From contig JBFWPF010000007.1 in the NCBI GenBank assembly GCA_050250135.1, forward strand, positions 1 through 64,000: a stretch of DNA of 64,000 nucleotides. The letters run 5' to 3'. Below are positions 44,779 to 52,862 of this stretch, piece by piece. Numbering within the stretch: the stretch's first letter is position 1; every line of letters starts with the position of its first letter. The stretch is from JBFWPF01 sp050250135 (GTDB lineage Bacteria; Chlamydiota; Chlamydiia; Chlamydiales; JAFEGQ01). Under the pieces are notes generated by a model. It worked only from the letters and a program-made list of their open reading frames with translations. It did no database searches and had not been told where the DNA came from. Position numbers and translations under genes: made by a program.

Positions 44779-45840
44779 TTAGCAGAGGACGAGGACCATG
44801 CCGAGGAGGGTGGTGAAGAGGCCGACGATCCAAAAGCGTAATGTGACGCGGGACTCGGGCATCCCCTTGTATTCGAAATGGTGGTGAAGGGGGCTGCACC
44901 GAAAGATCCGCCTCCCCCCCGTTGCCCGAAAGTAGGAGACCTGGAGGATCACCGAGAGGGCCTCAGCTACAATAACGGCTGCCATGATCCCAAAGAGGAC
45001 CTCCTGGCGCAAAAGGAGGGCCGAAACACCGAGAAGGCCGCCGAGAGCCAGAGAGCCGGTATCGCCCATAAAAACCTGCGCTGGATGGCCGTTGTACCAG
45101 AGGAAGCCGACGCAGGCGCCGACGAGAGCCGCAAGGAAAATGGCGATCTCACCCGCCCCCTCAATAGGGGGGAGAGAGGGGAAGCCCCGCGCCGACAGGA
45201 AGGCGACAACCGAGAGCCCGGCCGCCGTAAACGCGACGAGCCCCGAGGCAAGGCCATCCAGCCCGTCAGTAAGGTTCACGGCGTTGGAGGAGCCGGTCAC
45301 AATAAAGGCGATCCAGAGGGCCCACAAGAGGGTAAAAAAGCCGGTGACAGTAAAAAGGGGCCCAGGGAGGCAAGGGAGGTAGAATTGAGCGGTCACCCCG
45401 CGGAGCTCACCGAGCAACAGATAAGCGGCTAAAGCGAGTGAGAAGCCCACTTGCATGGTAAACTTCAATTTACTTGATAGCCCTCGACTGCTCTTGCTTT
45501 TGAGCTTGAGGAGGTCGTCGAGAGCACCGATCCCCCCCAGCACCAGGGTCGTGATCAGGAGAATCAGCGCATAGGGGGAGCCAAGGTCCATCCAGAGGAG
45601 AAGTGAGATGAGAAGGGCGCTGAGGATGAGGAGCCCTCCCATCGTTGGGGTCTTCTCTTTCTCTTTGTGGAGCTCGCCGAGGAGGGGGGCCTCCGATTTG
45701 CGGATGGGCTGGCCCACCTTCCAACTGTAAAGCTGACGGATCCACCAGGGGCCCCAGAGGAGAGTGATGAGGAGGGTGGTGAGGGCCGCAAGGCCCATCC
45801 GGGCCGAGGTGGAGGTGATACCGAGGAGAGGGGCGATCAC
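44779..45840 (-). CDS. mraY: phospho-MurNAc-pentapeptide transferase
   Basis: A 353-residue integral membrane enzyme that makes lipid I. Conserved loops are EKTPTMGG, GGIGALDDLLKLKSKSSRGL, NAVNLTDGLDGLASG (catalytic Asp region), MGDTGSLALGG and the CSPLHHHFEYKG histidine loop. About ten membrane helices. The GTG start overlaps the murF stop as GTGA. Confidence 0.98.
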   Translation of the reverse strand: MIAPLLGITSTSARMGLAALTTLLITLLWGPWWIRQLYSWKVGQPIRKSEAPLLGELHKEKEKTPTMGGLLILSALLISLLLWMDLGSPYALILLITTLVLGGIGALDDLLKLKSKSSRGLSSKLKFTMQVGFSLALAAYLLLGELRGVTAQFYLPCLPGPLFTVTGFFTLLWALWIAFIVTGSSNAVNLTDGLDGLASGLVAFTAAGLSVVAFLSARGFPSLPPIEGAGEIAIFLAALVGACVGFLWYNGHPAQVFMGDTGSLALGGLLGVSALLLRQEVLFGIMAAVIVAEALSVILQVSYFRATGGRRIFRCSPLHHHFEYKGMPESRVTLRFWIVGLFTTLLGMVLVLC

Positions 45841-47174
45841 CGACGGGGGCCGGGGTAGTTGTCGACCACCCGCTCTAGGGCATAGCTACGTGACCCCTTC
45901 ACCAGGAGGACGTCGCCCCGTTGGATGTGGCGCTCGAGGATCGGGAGGAGCTCTTCGGAGCTTGCGGCGGTCCCAAGGAGCTTGTCCCCTAACATCGCCT
46001 CAAGGCCGGCCCACTCTTTTCCCACGAGGAGGACCCCATCAATCCGCCCTAGGGCATGCTCGGCCACCTGCCGGTGGAGGGGCCCCTCTTGAGTGCCAAG
46101 CTCCCGCATCCCCCCAAGCACGGCGATTCGGCGCCCACCCGGCTTAGGGGCAGGGAGGCTATCGAGCGCGGCACACATGGAGCGGGCGCAGGCGTTGTAG
46201 GCGTCGTTGATGACGGTGACTCCCCCCTTATCCGACTGCTCAAAGCGCATCTTAGGGAGCTTCAAGGTAGCGGAGCGGGCTGCGATCGCCTCCCAGGGGA
46301 GGTCGAGCGCCGTGCAGAGGGAGGCTGCAGCGAGGAAGTTGTCGAGGTTATGGCGGCACGGGAGGGTCCAGGGGCAAGGGGGCTGGGGCCTCCCCTCGAC
46401 GATGGGGGTGACCCTCCCCTCCCCTATCTGAAGGGTAAGGTCGGCCCCATTCCGGGTTGAGAAGGTCCTCTTGGGGCAGCTCCCAAACCCCATCACCTCC
46501 TCGAGTAAGGGGATGTCGGCGCAGACGAGCCCCTGCCCCGTAATCGAGTGGCTAAAGATCATCGCCTTCTCCATGGCGATCTCCTCGAGCGACCCAAAGA
46601 AGGCGCTATGGACGTAGTCGATGGTGGTGAGGAGGGCGATGTCAGGGGCGGCGATCTCGAGGAGGCGGGCGATGTTCCCCCGCTCGCTCATCCCCATCTC
46701 CAAAATAAGGACCTCGCAGTTGTTGGGGGCCTGGAGGATAGTGAGGGGGAGACCCACTTGGGTGTTGAAGGAGTTGCGGGGGGCGTGGACCCGGTAGGTG
46801 CCCGAGAGGAGCTGGGCAGCAAATTCTTTGGTTGTCGTCTTCCCGACCGAACCGGTGATGGCGGCGACCTGGCAGTGGAGCTCTCCGAGCCGCTCCTTGG
46901 CGGCCTGCTGGAGGGCGAGGGTGACATCGGGGACCTTGAGGAGGGCAAGGCCGTGGTCGGGCCCTTGGTAATCTTCGAGGACGACGGCGGCTCTCCCCCC
47001 TTTCCGGGCGACCTCCCCCAGAAAAGCGTGGCCATTAACCTTTTGGCCATCAAGGGCAAAGAAGAGGTCTCCCCGCTGCACCTCGCGGCTGTCGAAGGCA
47101 AAGCCGGAGACCGACCCTTCGGGGCTGTTGAGGGCGTCGATCCAGTGGGCGATCTTCTTAAGGGAGTGGGCCAT
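45837..47174 (-). CDS. murF: UDP-MurNAc-tripeptide:D-Ala-D-Ala ligase
   Basis: A 445-residue Mur ligase that attaches the D-Ala dipeptide. It shows the FALDGQKVNGHAFLGEV start, ATP loop ITGSVGKTTTKEFAAQLL, LILEMGMSERGNIARL, VINDAYNACARSM and VLLVKGSRSYALERVV. It is the first gene of the long overlapping mur/fts operon reading toward 37 kb, starting 74 bases from the divergent tRNA-Cys. Confidence 0.98.
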   Translation of the reverse strand: MAHSLKKIAHWIDALNSPEGSVSGFAFDSREVQRGDLFFALDGQKVNGHAFLGEVARKGGRAAVVLEDYQGPDHGLALLKVPDVTLALQQAAKERLGELHCQVAAITGSVGKTTTKEFAAQLLSGTYRVHAPRNSFNTQVGLPLTILQAPNNCEVLILEMGMSERGNIARLLEIAAPDIALLTTIDYVHSAFFGSLEEIAMEKAMIFSHSITGQGLVCADIPLLEEVMGFGSCPKRTFSTRNGADLTLQIGEGRVTPIVEGRPQPPCPWTLPCRHNLDNFLAAASLCTALDLPWEAIAARSATLKLPKMRFEQSDKGGVTVINDAYNACARSMCAALDSLPAPKPGGRRIAVLGGMRELGTQEGPLHRQVAEHALGRIDGVLLVGKEWAGLEAMLGDKLLGTAASSEELLPILERHIQRGDVLLVKGSRSYALERVVDNYPGPRR

Positions 47175-47248
47175 CGGTTCTCCTCGAGGTATTGCCCCAG
47201 TGTAGGCCAGTTGAGCAAAATGGGTAAAGGGACTACGCTGACAACTAC

Positions 47249-47319
47249 GGTGGCATAGCCAAGTGGTAAGGCCGGGGCCTGCAAAGCCTCTATCCCCAGT
47301 TCGAATCTGGGTGCCACCT
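47249..47319 (+). tRNA. tRNA-Cys (GCA)
   Basis: A 71-base cloverleaf. The acceptor stem GGTGGCA pairs with TGCCACC; the D-arm contains AGTGGTA; the anticodon loop CTGCAAA carries GCA; the T-arm is CCCCAGTTCGAATCTGGG (stem CCCAG/CTGGG). The discriminator base is T, as expected for tRNA-Cys. CCA is not encoded. It lies divergently upstream of murF. Confidence 0.97.
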
Positions 47320-47371
47320 ATCTGAACACTAATGCGCGCTAGCGCTCCGCTTTCACCTTTCCCCGGTTCTC

Positions 47372-48184
47372 ATGCTCTACTTGGTAGCAACACCTATTGG
47401 AAACTTGGGAGATTTCTCACAAAGAGGGGTGGAGGTGCTCCGCAATGCCCATTGGATCCTCTGCGAAGATACCCGAACGAGCAAGCCCCTTTTGGAGCGG
47501 TATGAAATTAAGACACCGCTGGTGAGTCTCCATGGCTTCAATGAGGCTAAGCGGTGTGAAGAGGTGGGAAAGTGGCTACGAGCGGGAGAGGAGGTGGCCC
47601 TCATTTCCGATGCGGGAACGCCTGGCCTCTCCGACCCGGGAGAGCGCCTGGTTGCCTATTGCCGCGAGGAGGGTCTGAAGGTGAGCGCGGTGCCCGGCCC
47701 TTGCGCCGCCATCATGGCGCTCACGATCTCGGGACTTCCCACAGCACCCTTTCAGTTTGTGGGCTTCTTGCCAAAAGGGGATGGCAAACGGAAGAGCGCC
47801 TTGCAGCAGGCCCTGTTGTACGAGGGGGTGACGGTCGCCTACGAGTCCCCTGCTCGGCTGGTCGAGACGCTCGAGATGATCGAAAAACTGGCTCCAGAGG
47901 CACGCCTGGCGGTAGCGCGGGAGCTAACCAAGATCTACGAGGAGGTGATCGGCGGAACGGCGGGCTGGCTGCTGGAGAGGTGGGCCACTGAGCCAGTGCG
48001 GGGGGAGATTGTGCTGATGATTCAGGGAACGGGGAGGCACAATGAGTGGATGGGGCTTACGGCAGAGGAGCATGTTACCCAATTACAGGGATATGGGCTC
48101 TCCAAGCAAGAGGCTGTTAAGGCGGCCGCTCAGATGCGCGGCGTGCCCAAACGGGAGGTCTATGGTGAGCTCATCGACAATTAG
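47372..48184 (+). CDS. rsmI: 16S rRNA 2'-O-methyltransferase RsmI
   Basis: A 270-residue tetrapyrrole-methylase-fold enzyme that methylates the ribose of C1402 in 16S rRNA. It has the RsmI marks YLVATPIGNLGDFSQR, LCEDTRTSKPLLERY, LISDAGTPGLSDPG, VPGPCAAIMAL, FVGFLPKG and YESPARLVETLEMI. It lies downstream of tRNA-Cys on the same strand and converges on the DUF1016 gene. Confidence 0.96.
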   Translation: MLYLVATPIGNLGDFSQRGVEVLRNAHWILCEDTRTSKPLLERYEIKTPLVSLHGFNEAKRCEEVGKWLRAGEEVALISDAGTPGLSDPGERLVAYCREEGLKVSAVPGPCAAIMALTISGLPTAPFQFVGFLPKGDGKRKSALQQALLYEGVTVAYESPARLVETLEMIEKLAPEARLAVARELTKIYEEVIGGTAGWLLERWATEPVRGEIVLMIQGTGRHNEWMGLTAEEHVTQLQGYGLSKQEAVKAAAQMRGVPKREVYGELIDN

Positions 48185-48202
48185 AGCCTGTAATCCAATA
48201 CC

Positions 48203-49258
48203 CTAGCCAAACTCTTGCTCCAGCTCTTCCATGCTAGGGAGACTCCCTTTAAGGTTATCTGGCACCGTCTCTAAGAGCTTTATTTCATAGCTCGATACAC
48301 CGATCGGAGCGTGACAGTACCTCAAGGCATACTCTACCGTGAGCTTTTTCTTTTCCTTACAAAGGATCATCCCTATAGAAGGCTGGTCATCCGGGTGCTT
48401 TAAAAGGTCGTCGACAGCAGAGAGATAAAAGTTCATTTTCCCGGCATACTCTGGCTTAAATCCGCTAGATTTCAAATCGACCACACAATAACATCTCAAC
48501 TTAAGATGATAAAACAGAAGATCCAGATAGTAGTCTTCTCCATCGACAACAATAGGATACTGCCGTCCGACAAAGGAAAAGCCAGCGCCTAGCTCTTGAA
48601 GAAATTTTTGAATATGGTCGATCAATCCTTGTTCCAGCTCTCGTTCAAGAAAGGTATCGGTGAGGGTAAGAAAGTCAAACGAATAAGGATCCTTAAGCGC
48701 TTCCTGAGCAAAGTCAGATTGAGGCGGAGGAAGCGTGATCGCAAAATTACTGATAGCACTCCCCTGCCGGTGATATAGCTTGGAAGCGATGTGTATCGCC
48801 AAGAGACTCCGGCTCCAACCATTTTCTAAGACCTGGCAGGCATACCATAGTCGCTCCTCTGGTAAAGTCACCTTTTCTACTAATAGAACATTATGCCACC
48901 AGGGGATGCTCACAAAGGCAGCAGGGGGACCGTGCTCATCCAATTGTCGCGCAGTTTGCGCGACAATTTCACACGACAGATAGAAGGCTCTCATTCTAAA
49001 GATGTTACTCCTTGAAAACCCCTTAATGCCAGGGAAAGTCGCTTGCAAATCTCTAGATAGTCTATCGATCACACCAGCACCCCAGCTTTGGACCTGTTGC
49101 TGCTTTACGATCTCCCTACCAATATCCCAATAAAGTTGAATCAGCTCCCGGTTAACGGCCAGGGCGGCCTTAACCTGCGCACGCTGGATACGTTGCTTGA
49201 GTTCCTCGAAAAGCGCAGGGTACTTCGTCGGTATCTCTGAACATTGGGTCTTGCTCAT
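48203..49258 (-). CDS. DUF1016/YhcG-type PD-(D/E)xK nuclease
   Basis: A 351-residue protein. ATG 49258 has AAGGAG seven bases upstream and is preferred over a 12-residue extension. The N-terminal half has YWDIGREIVKQQQ and GFSRSNIFRMRAFY, and the C-terminal half the nuclease core YYLDLLFYHLKLRCYCVVDL continuing KSSGFKPEYAGKMNFYLSAVD. The family's ExK is DxK here, a conservative change. Such proteins occur with mobile and restriction-modification loci; a role in cutting foreign DNA is presumed, not shown. Its base composition is visibly more AT-rich than its neighbours, which suggests recent acquisition. It stands alone. Confidence 0.92.
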   Translation of the reverse strand: MSKTQCSEIPTKYPALFEELKQRIQRAQVKAALAVNRELIQLYWDIGREIVKQQQVQSWGAGVIDRLSRDLQATFPGIKGFSRSNIFRMRAFYLSCEIVAQTARQLDEHGPPAAFVSIPWWHNVLLVEKVTLPEERLWYACQVLENGWSRSLLAIHIASKLYHRQGSAISNFAITLPPPQSDFAQEALKDPYSFDFLTLTDTFLERELEQGLIDHIQKFLQELGAGFSFVGRQYPIVVDGEDYYLDLLFYHLKLRCYCVVDLKSSGFKPEYAGKMNFYLSAVDDLLKHPDDQPSIGMILCKEKKKLTVEYALRYCHAPIGVSSYEIKLLETVPDNLKGSLPSMEELEQEFG

Positions 49259-49332
49259 GACTCTCTCCTTGAGCGCACCACAGGATAACGACACGGGCCC
49301 ACTTGATCAAGAAAGAACTGTAAGATTAGGGC

Positions 49333-50118
49333 TCAGGCCATAGCGACGCGGATGTCGCGGGGACCCTCGTGGATCTGTTTGCCGTGCATCATCAGCCCGT
49401 TATGGAGGAGCATCAGATCCCCCCTCTCCCAATCGACCTTCCGCTCAAACCGCTCATAGATCGAGAGGAGATGAGCCCCCTCATCCTCTGAGATAAGCTC
49501 TCCACCGTCCCACTTGACATCGTACTGCTCACTGCCGACCGGGTAGAGGCAGTTGCGGACAAACTGGTAGCCGATGGCACTGTCGTTGCAGAGCTTTTGG
49601 CTCATCTTATCGACCGCTACCTCATGGCAGGAGAGGAGCTCATCCCCTACTTTAAGAGTGCCGGCAATCCCCTTTCGGGTGACCACAAGCGACCCATCGG
49701 TCTCCATTGGAGGCTGAGGGGAGACGATCAATGGCCCATCAGGATCGGTAAGGCGATAACAGGTAAAAAAGGTACCGGGAAAGCGGCTATTATCGATGGT
49801 GATCCGGTAGTCAAACTGGTGCTCCTTCCGCGCCGATTGGTTCCACCCCTGGAAAAGACCCATCGACCGGTAAGCCACCTCAAGCTCCTCATTATCCCAC
49901 TTACTCTCGACAAGGGCATGTTGCGTGGTGATCTCGCGAATGCAGCCCTGCAAGCGGTCTAGGACCTGTTGGGTGGGATCGGAGAAGAGGCGGCTCAATT
50001 GGGAGCAAAACCAGTCGAGCCCTTGTAGGGGGATGAAGTGCCCCTGCGAAACCTGCACGCCGTAAAGGCCATGCTGGTGGAGGGTATTGAGGTCGCTGAC
50101 AGCGCTATTGTAGGTCAC
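49333..50118 (-). CDS. TauD/SyrP-like oxygenase-fold protein with altered metal site
   Basis: A 261-residue protein. The C-terminus WERGDLMLLHNGLMMHGK with GPRDIRVAMA matches the end of TauD/TfdA and SyrP-like iron/2-oxoglutarate oxygenases, where the second metal His (HG) and an Arg lie. The middle segment ITIDNSRFPGTFFTCYRL aligns with the region that normally carries HxE/D, but has Thr in place of the first His. Iron binding is thus questionable and the family call rests mainly on the C-terminus. The GTG start lies eight bases after the hydrolase pseudogene, so the two were probably one operon. Confidence 0.65.
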   Translation of the reverse strand: MTYNSAVSDLNTLHQHGLYGVQVSQGHFIPLQGLDWFCSQLSRLFSDPTQQVLDRLQGCIREITTQHALVESKWDNEELEVAYRSMGLFQGWNQSARKEHQFDYRITIDNSRFPGTFFTCYRLTDPDGPLIVSPQPPMETDGSLVVTRKGIAGTLKVGDELLSCHEVAVDKMSQKLCNDSAIGYQFVRNCLYPVGSEQYDVKWDGGELISEDEGAHLLSIYERFERKVDWERGDLMLLHNGLMMHGKQIHEGPRDIRVAMA

Positions 50119-50126
50119 CGGTTTCC

Positions 50127-50954
50127 CTAGTGGAGTATTTCGATCAGCTTGCGGTGAAGTTGGTCTGACTGGATAAGGCTGAGGTGGCTCACCCCCTGGA
50201 TCACGTAGGTCTCAGCATTGGGGAGGGTGATCGCCCCTTTAGGGACGAGCCAGTCGTGGGAGGCAGCAAAGATGTAGAGGCGGGGGGGCGCCTTGTCGGC
50301 TTCCCAAATCTCTCCCAACTTGCCGATGGCATCGGCCACATCGTCCTAGAGGAAGTGTGGGCCATCCTGCCACACATCGCCCATCTCCCTAAGTCGGGTG
50401 CCGATCACGCAGAGGGTATCGACCCGGCCCGGGTGGAGGGCAGCATACTGGAGGGCCACATGGCCCCCTAGGGAGTGGCCGACTAGATTGACCTCGCCAT
50501 CGAGCTGGGCCAAAAGGGCAGTCAGTTGCTCGCACCCCCCTTTTAACCCCTGATTGTGACCTATCGTCCAGAGGGCATCGACAGCTGGTGGACATCTAGC
50601 GCACATCCCTCCGCACCCAGGTCTAAAGACCTGGCCTTGTCACGATGTGCACTATCTGACCACCATCTGCCGCGCCCCCTGGACGATAGGTCGCAATCAG
50701 GGGTTTAAATCGGGAAATTTGAGGAGGTAGATACCCCCTGCTGGAGGCCCCGCCGCCTCCATCTTTCGAAGCAGATCGATCCAGTTGCTGGGGTCGCCAT
50801 GGGCCCCGTGAAGCAAAATGATGGGCCGCCCTGGAAGGGGATTTTGGGGGTTTAACCAGCTGAAGTTAAGGCCATTCAGAGCGCCGCTCCACTTGTGGAA
50901 AGCGGCCCGCCCCATCGCTGTCAGCTCCCTACCTGCTGCCATGAGTGCTTCCAT
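50127..50954 (-). pseudogene. alpha/beta hydrolase gene broken by a MITE-like insertion and a stop codon
   Basis: Three pieces in one frame make an alpha/beta hydrolase. ATG 50954 (AAGGGGG upstream) starts the first, with RPIILLHGAHGDPSNW. The second has the nucleophile elbow LVGHSLGGHVALQYAALHPG. The third has AASHDWLVP and the catalytic-His region GVSHLSLI. Between the first two lies a 157-bp inverted-repeat element with a 5-bp target duplication. Removing it restores an uninterrupted reading (PDLKGGCEQL), but the element brings TGA at 50697-50699. A second lesion, in-frame TAG at 50346-50348, separates pieces two and three. With both lesions the product cannot be a complete enzyme. Confidence 0.88.
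50547..50703 (-). mobile_element. 157-bp MITE-like inverted-repeat element, copy 1
   Basis: The ends CCCCTGATTGTGACCTATCG and, inverted, CGATAGGTCGCAATCAGGGG match except for one base. The centre is the perfect palindrome CCAGGTCTAAAGACCTGG at 50617-50634, and the arms between also pair loosely, so the whole element folds back on itself. TTTAA flanks it on both sides (50542-50546 and 50704-50708). It has no coding capacity. A second copy, of the same length and in the opposite orientation, is at 52706-52862. Confidence 0.92.
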
Positions 50955-51020
50955 CGCTTCCCCCTTGCCTATTGGGGGCGAAGGATAGCCCATTTTTCGG
51001 CAATGAGGCAAGCTAGGAGC

Positions 51021-51785
51021 ATGAGAAAAGCACTAGACGAACTCAAAGGAGAGGTCCGAAAGGGGGCAACCTACTGCACCCGCCTCGCCCTGCGGGCCTT
51101 TGCTGAGAGCGACAACCCCATCGAGACCGCAGAAGAGCTCCTGAAGGCCAAGCCGATGATGGCCCCCATTGTGAACATTGCGCTAGAGGCAAAGGCCCAC
51201 TTTGAGAAGGGGGGCACGGCCGCCGGGTGGGCAAAGCGCCTTGAGGAGATTGAGCTGGAGCTGGAGGAGAAGCCTAGGCGGATTGCCGAGTGGATGGCCT
51301 CCCATGAGTCGGGCCACCGGGTGATGACCTGCAGCTACAGCGACATGGTTTACGGCGCTGCGATTGAGGTGGAGAAGACCCGCACCTTCCACCTGTCGAT
51401 CACCGAGGGGCGGCCGCTGAACGAGGGGGCGCTGCTGGCCAAGCGGCTCGCCTATGCGGGTGTGCCGGTCACGCTGGGTGTCGATGGAGCGGCTCTCCTA
51501 TTGCTAGAGGAGTGTGATGCGGTCTGGGTGGGGGCCGATGCGGTGGGCCATGACTATTTTGTGAATAAGATCGGGACTCGGGCCCTCCTCTTAGGGGCCA
51601 AGGTGCTGCAAAAGCCGATCTATGTGCTGGCGGGCCCACTCAAGCAGTGGCCGGAGGGGCGGGAGTGGCATCAGGAGAACCGCCCTCCTGAGGAGGTCTA
51701 TTCAGGTGCCGAGCCTCCCCTCCAGGTGATCAACCGCTACTTCGAGAAAATCCCCCTCGATTGGGCTTCTCACATCCTATTGTAA
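51021..51785 (+). CDS. IF-2B alpha/beta/delta-family (sugar-phosphate isomerase-like) protein
   Basis: A 254-residue protein. The C-terminal Rossmann half carries the family signature: VTLGVDGAALLLLEECDAVW, then VGADAV, VNKIGTRALLLGAKVLQKPI and VYVLAGP. The family includes eukaryotic/archaeal IF-2B subunits, methylthioribose-1-phosphate isomerase and ribose-1,5-bisphosphate isomerase; the protein is too short for MtnA and its substrate is unknown. The start is uncertain: ATG 51021 or ATG 51003, neither with an ideally spaced ribosome-binding site. It is divergent from the hydrolase pseudogene. Confidence 0.82.
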   Translation: MRKALDELKGEVRKGATYCTRLALRAFAESDNPIETAEELLKAKPMMAPIVNIALEAKAHFEKGGTAAGWAKRLEEIELELEEKPRRIAEWMASHESGHRVMTCSYSDMVYGAAIEVEKTRTFHLSITEGRPLNEGALLAKRLAYAGVPVTLGVDGAALLLLEECDAVWVGADAVGHDYFVNKIGTRALLLGAKVLQKPIYVLAGPLKQWPEGREWHQENRPPEEVYSGAEPPLQVINRYFEKIPLDWASHILL

Positions 51786-51810
51786 ATGAATAACCTATGA
51801 ATTTTGACTA

Positions 51811-51872
51811 CAAAATGTCGGGCAAACCGTCACTTTGCTATGCAAAACGTCAGTGGCGCCGTCATTTTGCAC
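51811..51872. repeat. four alternating short repeats
   Basis: Four units related to GCAAAATGWCGG alternate in orientation: CAAAATGTCGG (51811), CCGTCACTTTGC (51827), GCAAAACGTCAGTGGC (51842) and GCCGTCATTTTGC (51858). The array lies between the IF-2B-like gene and the DUF2608 gene. It resembles repeat clusters at insertion-sequence ends, or a multi-site operator. No transposase is near. Confidence 0.5.
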
Positions 51873-51933
51873 ACTTTGTTGCCCTAATAGAGGTAATGGG
51901 TTTAGAATCAACCCCCTTCTCTAGGAGGTGGAT

Positions 51934-52725
51934 ATGATAAAATCGGGAATCCTTGGTCTACTGCTCCTCTGCTCTCCTCTGGTTGCCTTTCAGAAGATGG
52001 ACCGGATGGAGGAGGTGGGAGCCCATCTAGCGGGGGCAGGTCCGGAGACGCTGGTGGTCTGGGATGTCGACCTAGTCCTCCTCCATCCGGTCGAGCCGGC
52101 CTATCAGATGGCCAACATCCGCAAGCACATTGGTGTCTACAAGGAGTGCTTTTTGAGTCAGCCCAATGAGAAGCAGCGGCTCGCCCTATCCCAAATTCCC
52201 TTTGCATCGCCCTCACAACTGATCGAACCGGAGGTGGTGGCGGTGTTTAGGTGGATGAGGGCGGAGAATGTCCCCCACATTGCGCTAACGGGATGTCTGA
52301 CAGGGCCGCTTGGCGACTGTCCCGCGGTGGAAGACCACCGCCTTAGTGAACTGAATCGGCTAGGATTCTCCTTTTCTCCACTGCTAGAAGGGACCGTTGC
52401 CTTTGATGAGCTTCCCCTCTATCGGGGTCAGCCGATCCTCTATAAGGAGGGGGTGATTTTTGCTAACGGAGAGGTGCCGCCAAAAGGGGCCGCTCTAATC
52501 GCCTTTTTGGAGCGCGTGGGCAAGTGTTTTGAGCGGATCGTCTTTATCGACGACCGTCTCCAGTATGTGCGCGATGTGGAGGAGGCGGTGGCTGCCTATG
52601 ACCCGACCCTCTGCGTGGAGGGGATCCACTATGTGGGGGCCAATCACTTCCCCTCCCCCGAGGTCTCCTCTGAGGACTTTGTGGCCAAGTGGGAGATCCT
52701 TTTAACCCCTGATTGTGACCCATAG
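51934..52725 (+). CDS. exported DUF2608 HAD-superfamily protein
   Basis: A 263-residue protein; AGGAGG lies six bases before ATG 51934. A signal peptide (IKSGILGLLLLCSPLVAFQ) precedes a HAD-like domain: motif I VVWDVDLVLL, motif II Thr in HIALTGC, the Lys region PPKGAAL and motif IV IVFIDDRLQ. DUF2608 proteins occur in Chlamydiae and Legionella; they are probably phosphatases of unknown substrate. The last residues TPDCDP and the TAG stop lie inside a MITE-like element. Without that element the frame would continue KPSTEL and stop, so the native tail has been replaced. Confidence 0.88.
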   Translation: MIKSGILGLLLLCSPLVAFQKMDRMEEVGAHLAGAGPETLVVWDVDLVLLHPVEPAYQMANIRKHIGVYKECFLSQPNEKQRLALSQIPFASPSQLIEPEVVAVFRWMRAENVPHIALTGCLTGPLGDCPAVEDHRLSELNRLGFSFSPLLEGTVAFDELPLYRGQPILYKEGVIFANGEVPPKGAALIAFLERVGKCFERIVFIDDRLQYVRDVEEAVAAYDPTLCVEGIHYVGANHFPSPEVSSEDFVAKWEILLTPDCDP

Positions 52726-52862
52726 TCCAGGGAGCGCGGCAGATGGGGGTCAGATAGTGCACATCGTAACGAGGCCAGGTCTTTAGACCTGGGTGAGGAG
52801 GGATGTCCGCTAGATGGCCACCAGCTGTAGATGCCCTCCGGGCGATAGGTCGCAATCAGGGG
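52706..52862 (+). mobile_element. 157-bp MITE-like inverted-repeat element, copy 2
   Basis: The same length as copy 1 and in the reverse orientation: inner segments such as CCAGGTCTTTAGACCTGG and GTGCACATCGT match the reverse complement of copy 1 with scattered changes. It is flanked by TTAA on both sides (52702-52705 and 52863-52866). It forms the entire gap between the convergent DUF2608 and autotransporter genes, gives DUF2608 its stop codon, and leaves the autotransporter's final Phe-TAA intact at its border. Its fold-back structure could terminate both transcripts. Confidence 0.92.

Noticed and set aside
48200..50960. A defence island made of the DUF1016 nuclease, TauD-like protein and hydrolase
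   Set aside because: The hydrolase is a pseudogene, the TauD-like protein has metabolic-family character, and no restriction, abortive-infection or phage gene is adjacent; grouping them would be guesswork.
52544..52855. A 103-codon minus-strand frame across MITE copy 2
   Set aside because: It lies within the 3' end of the DUF2608 gene and the inverted-repeat element and has no protein-like features.
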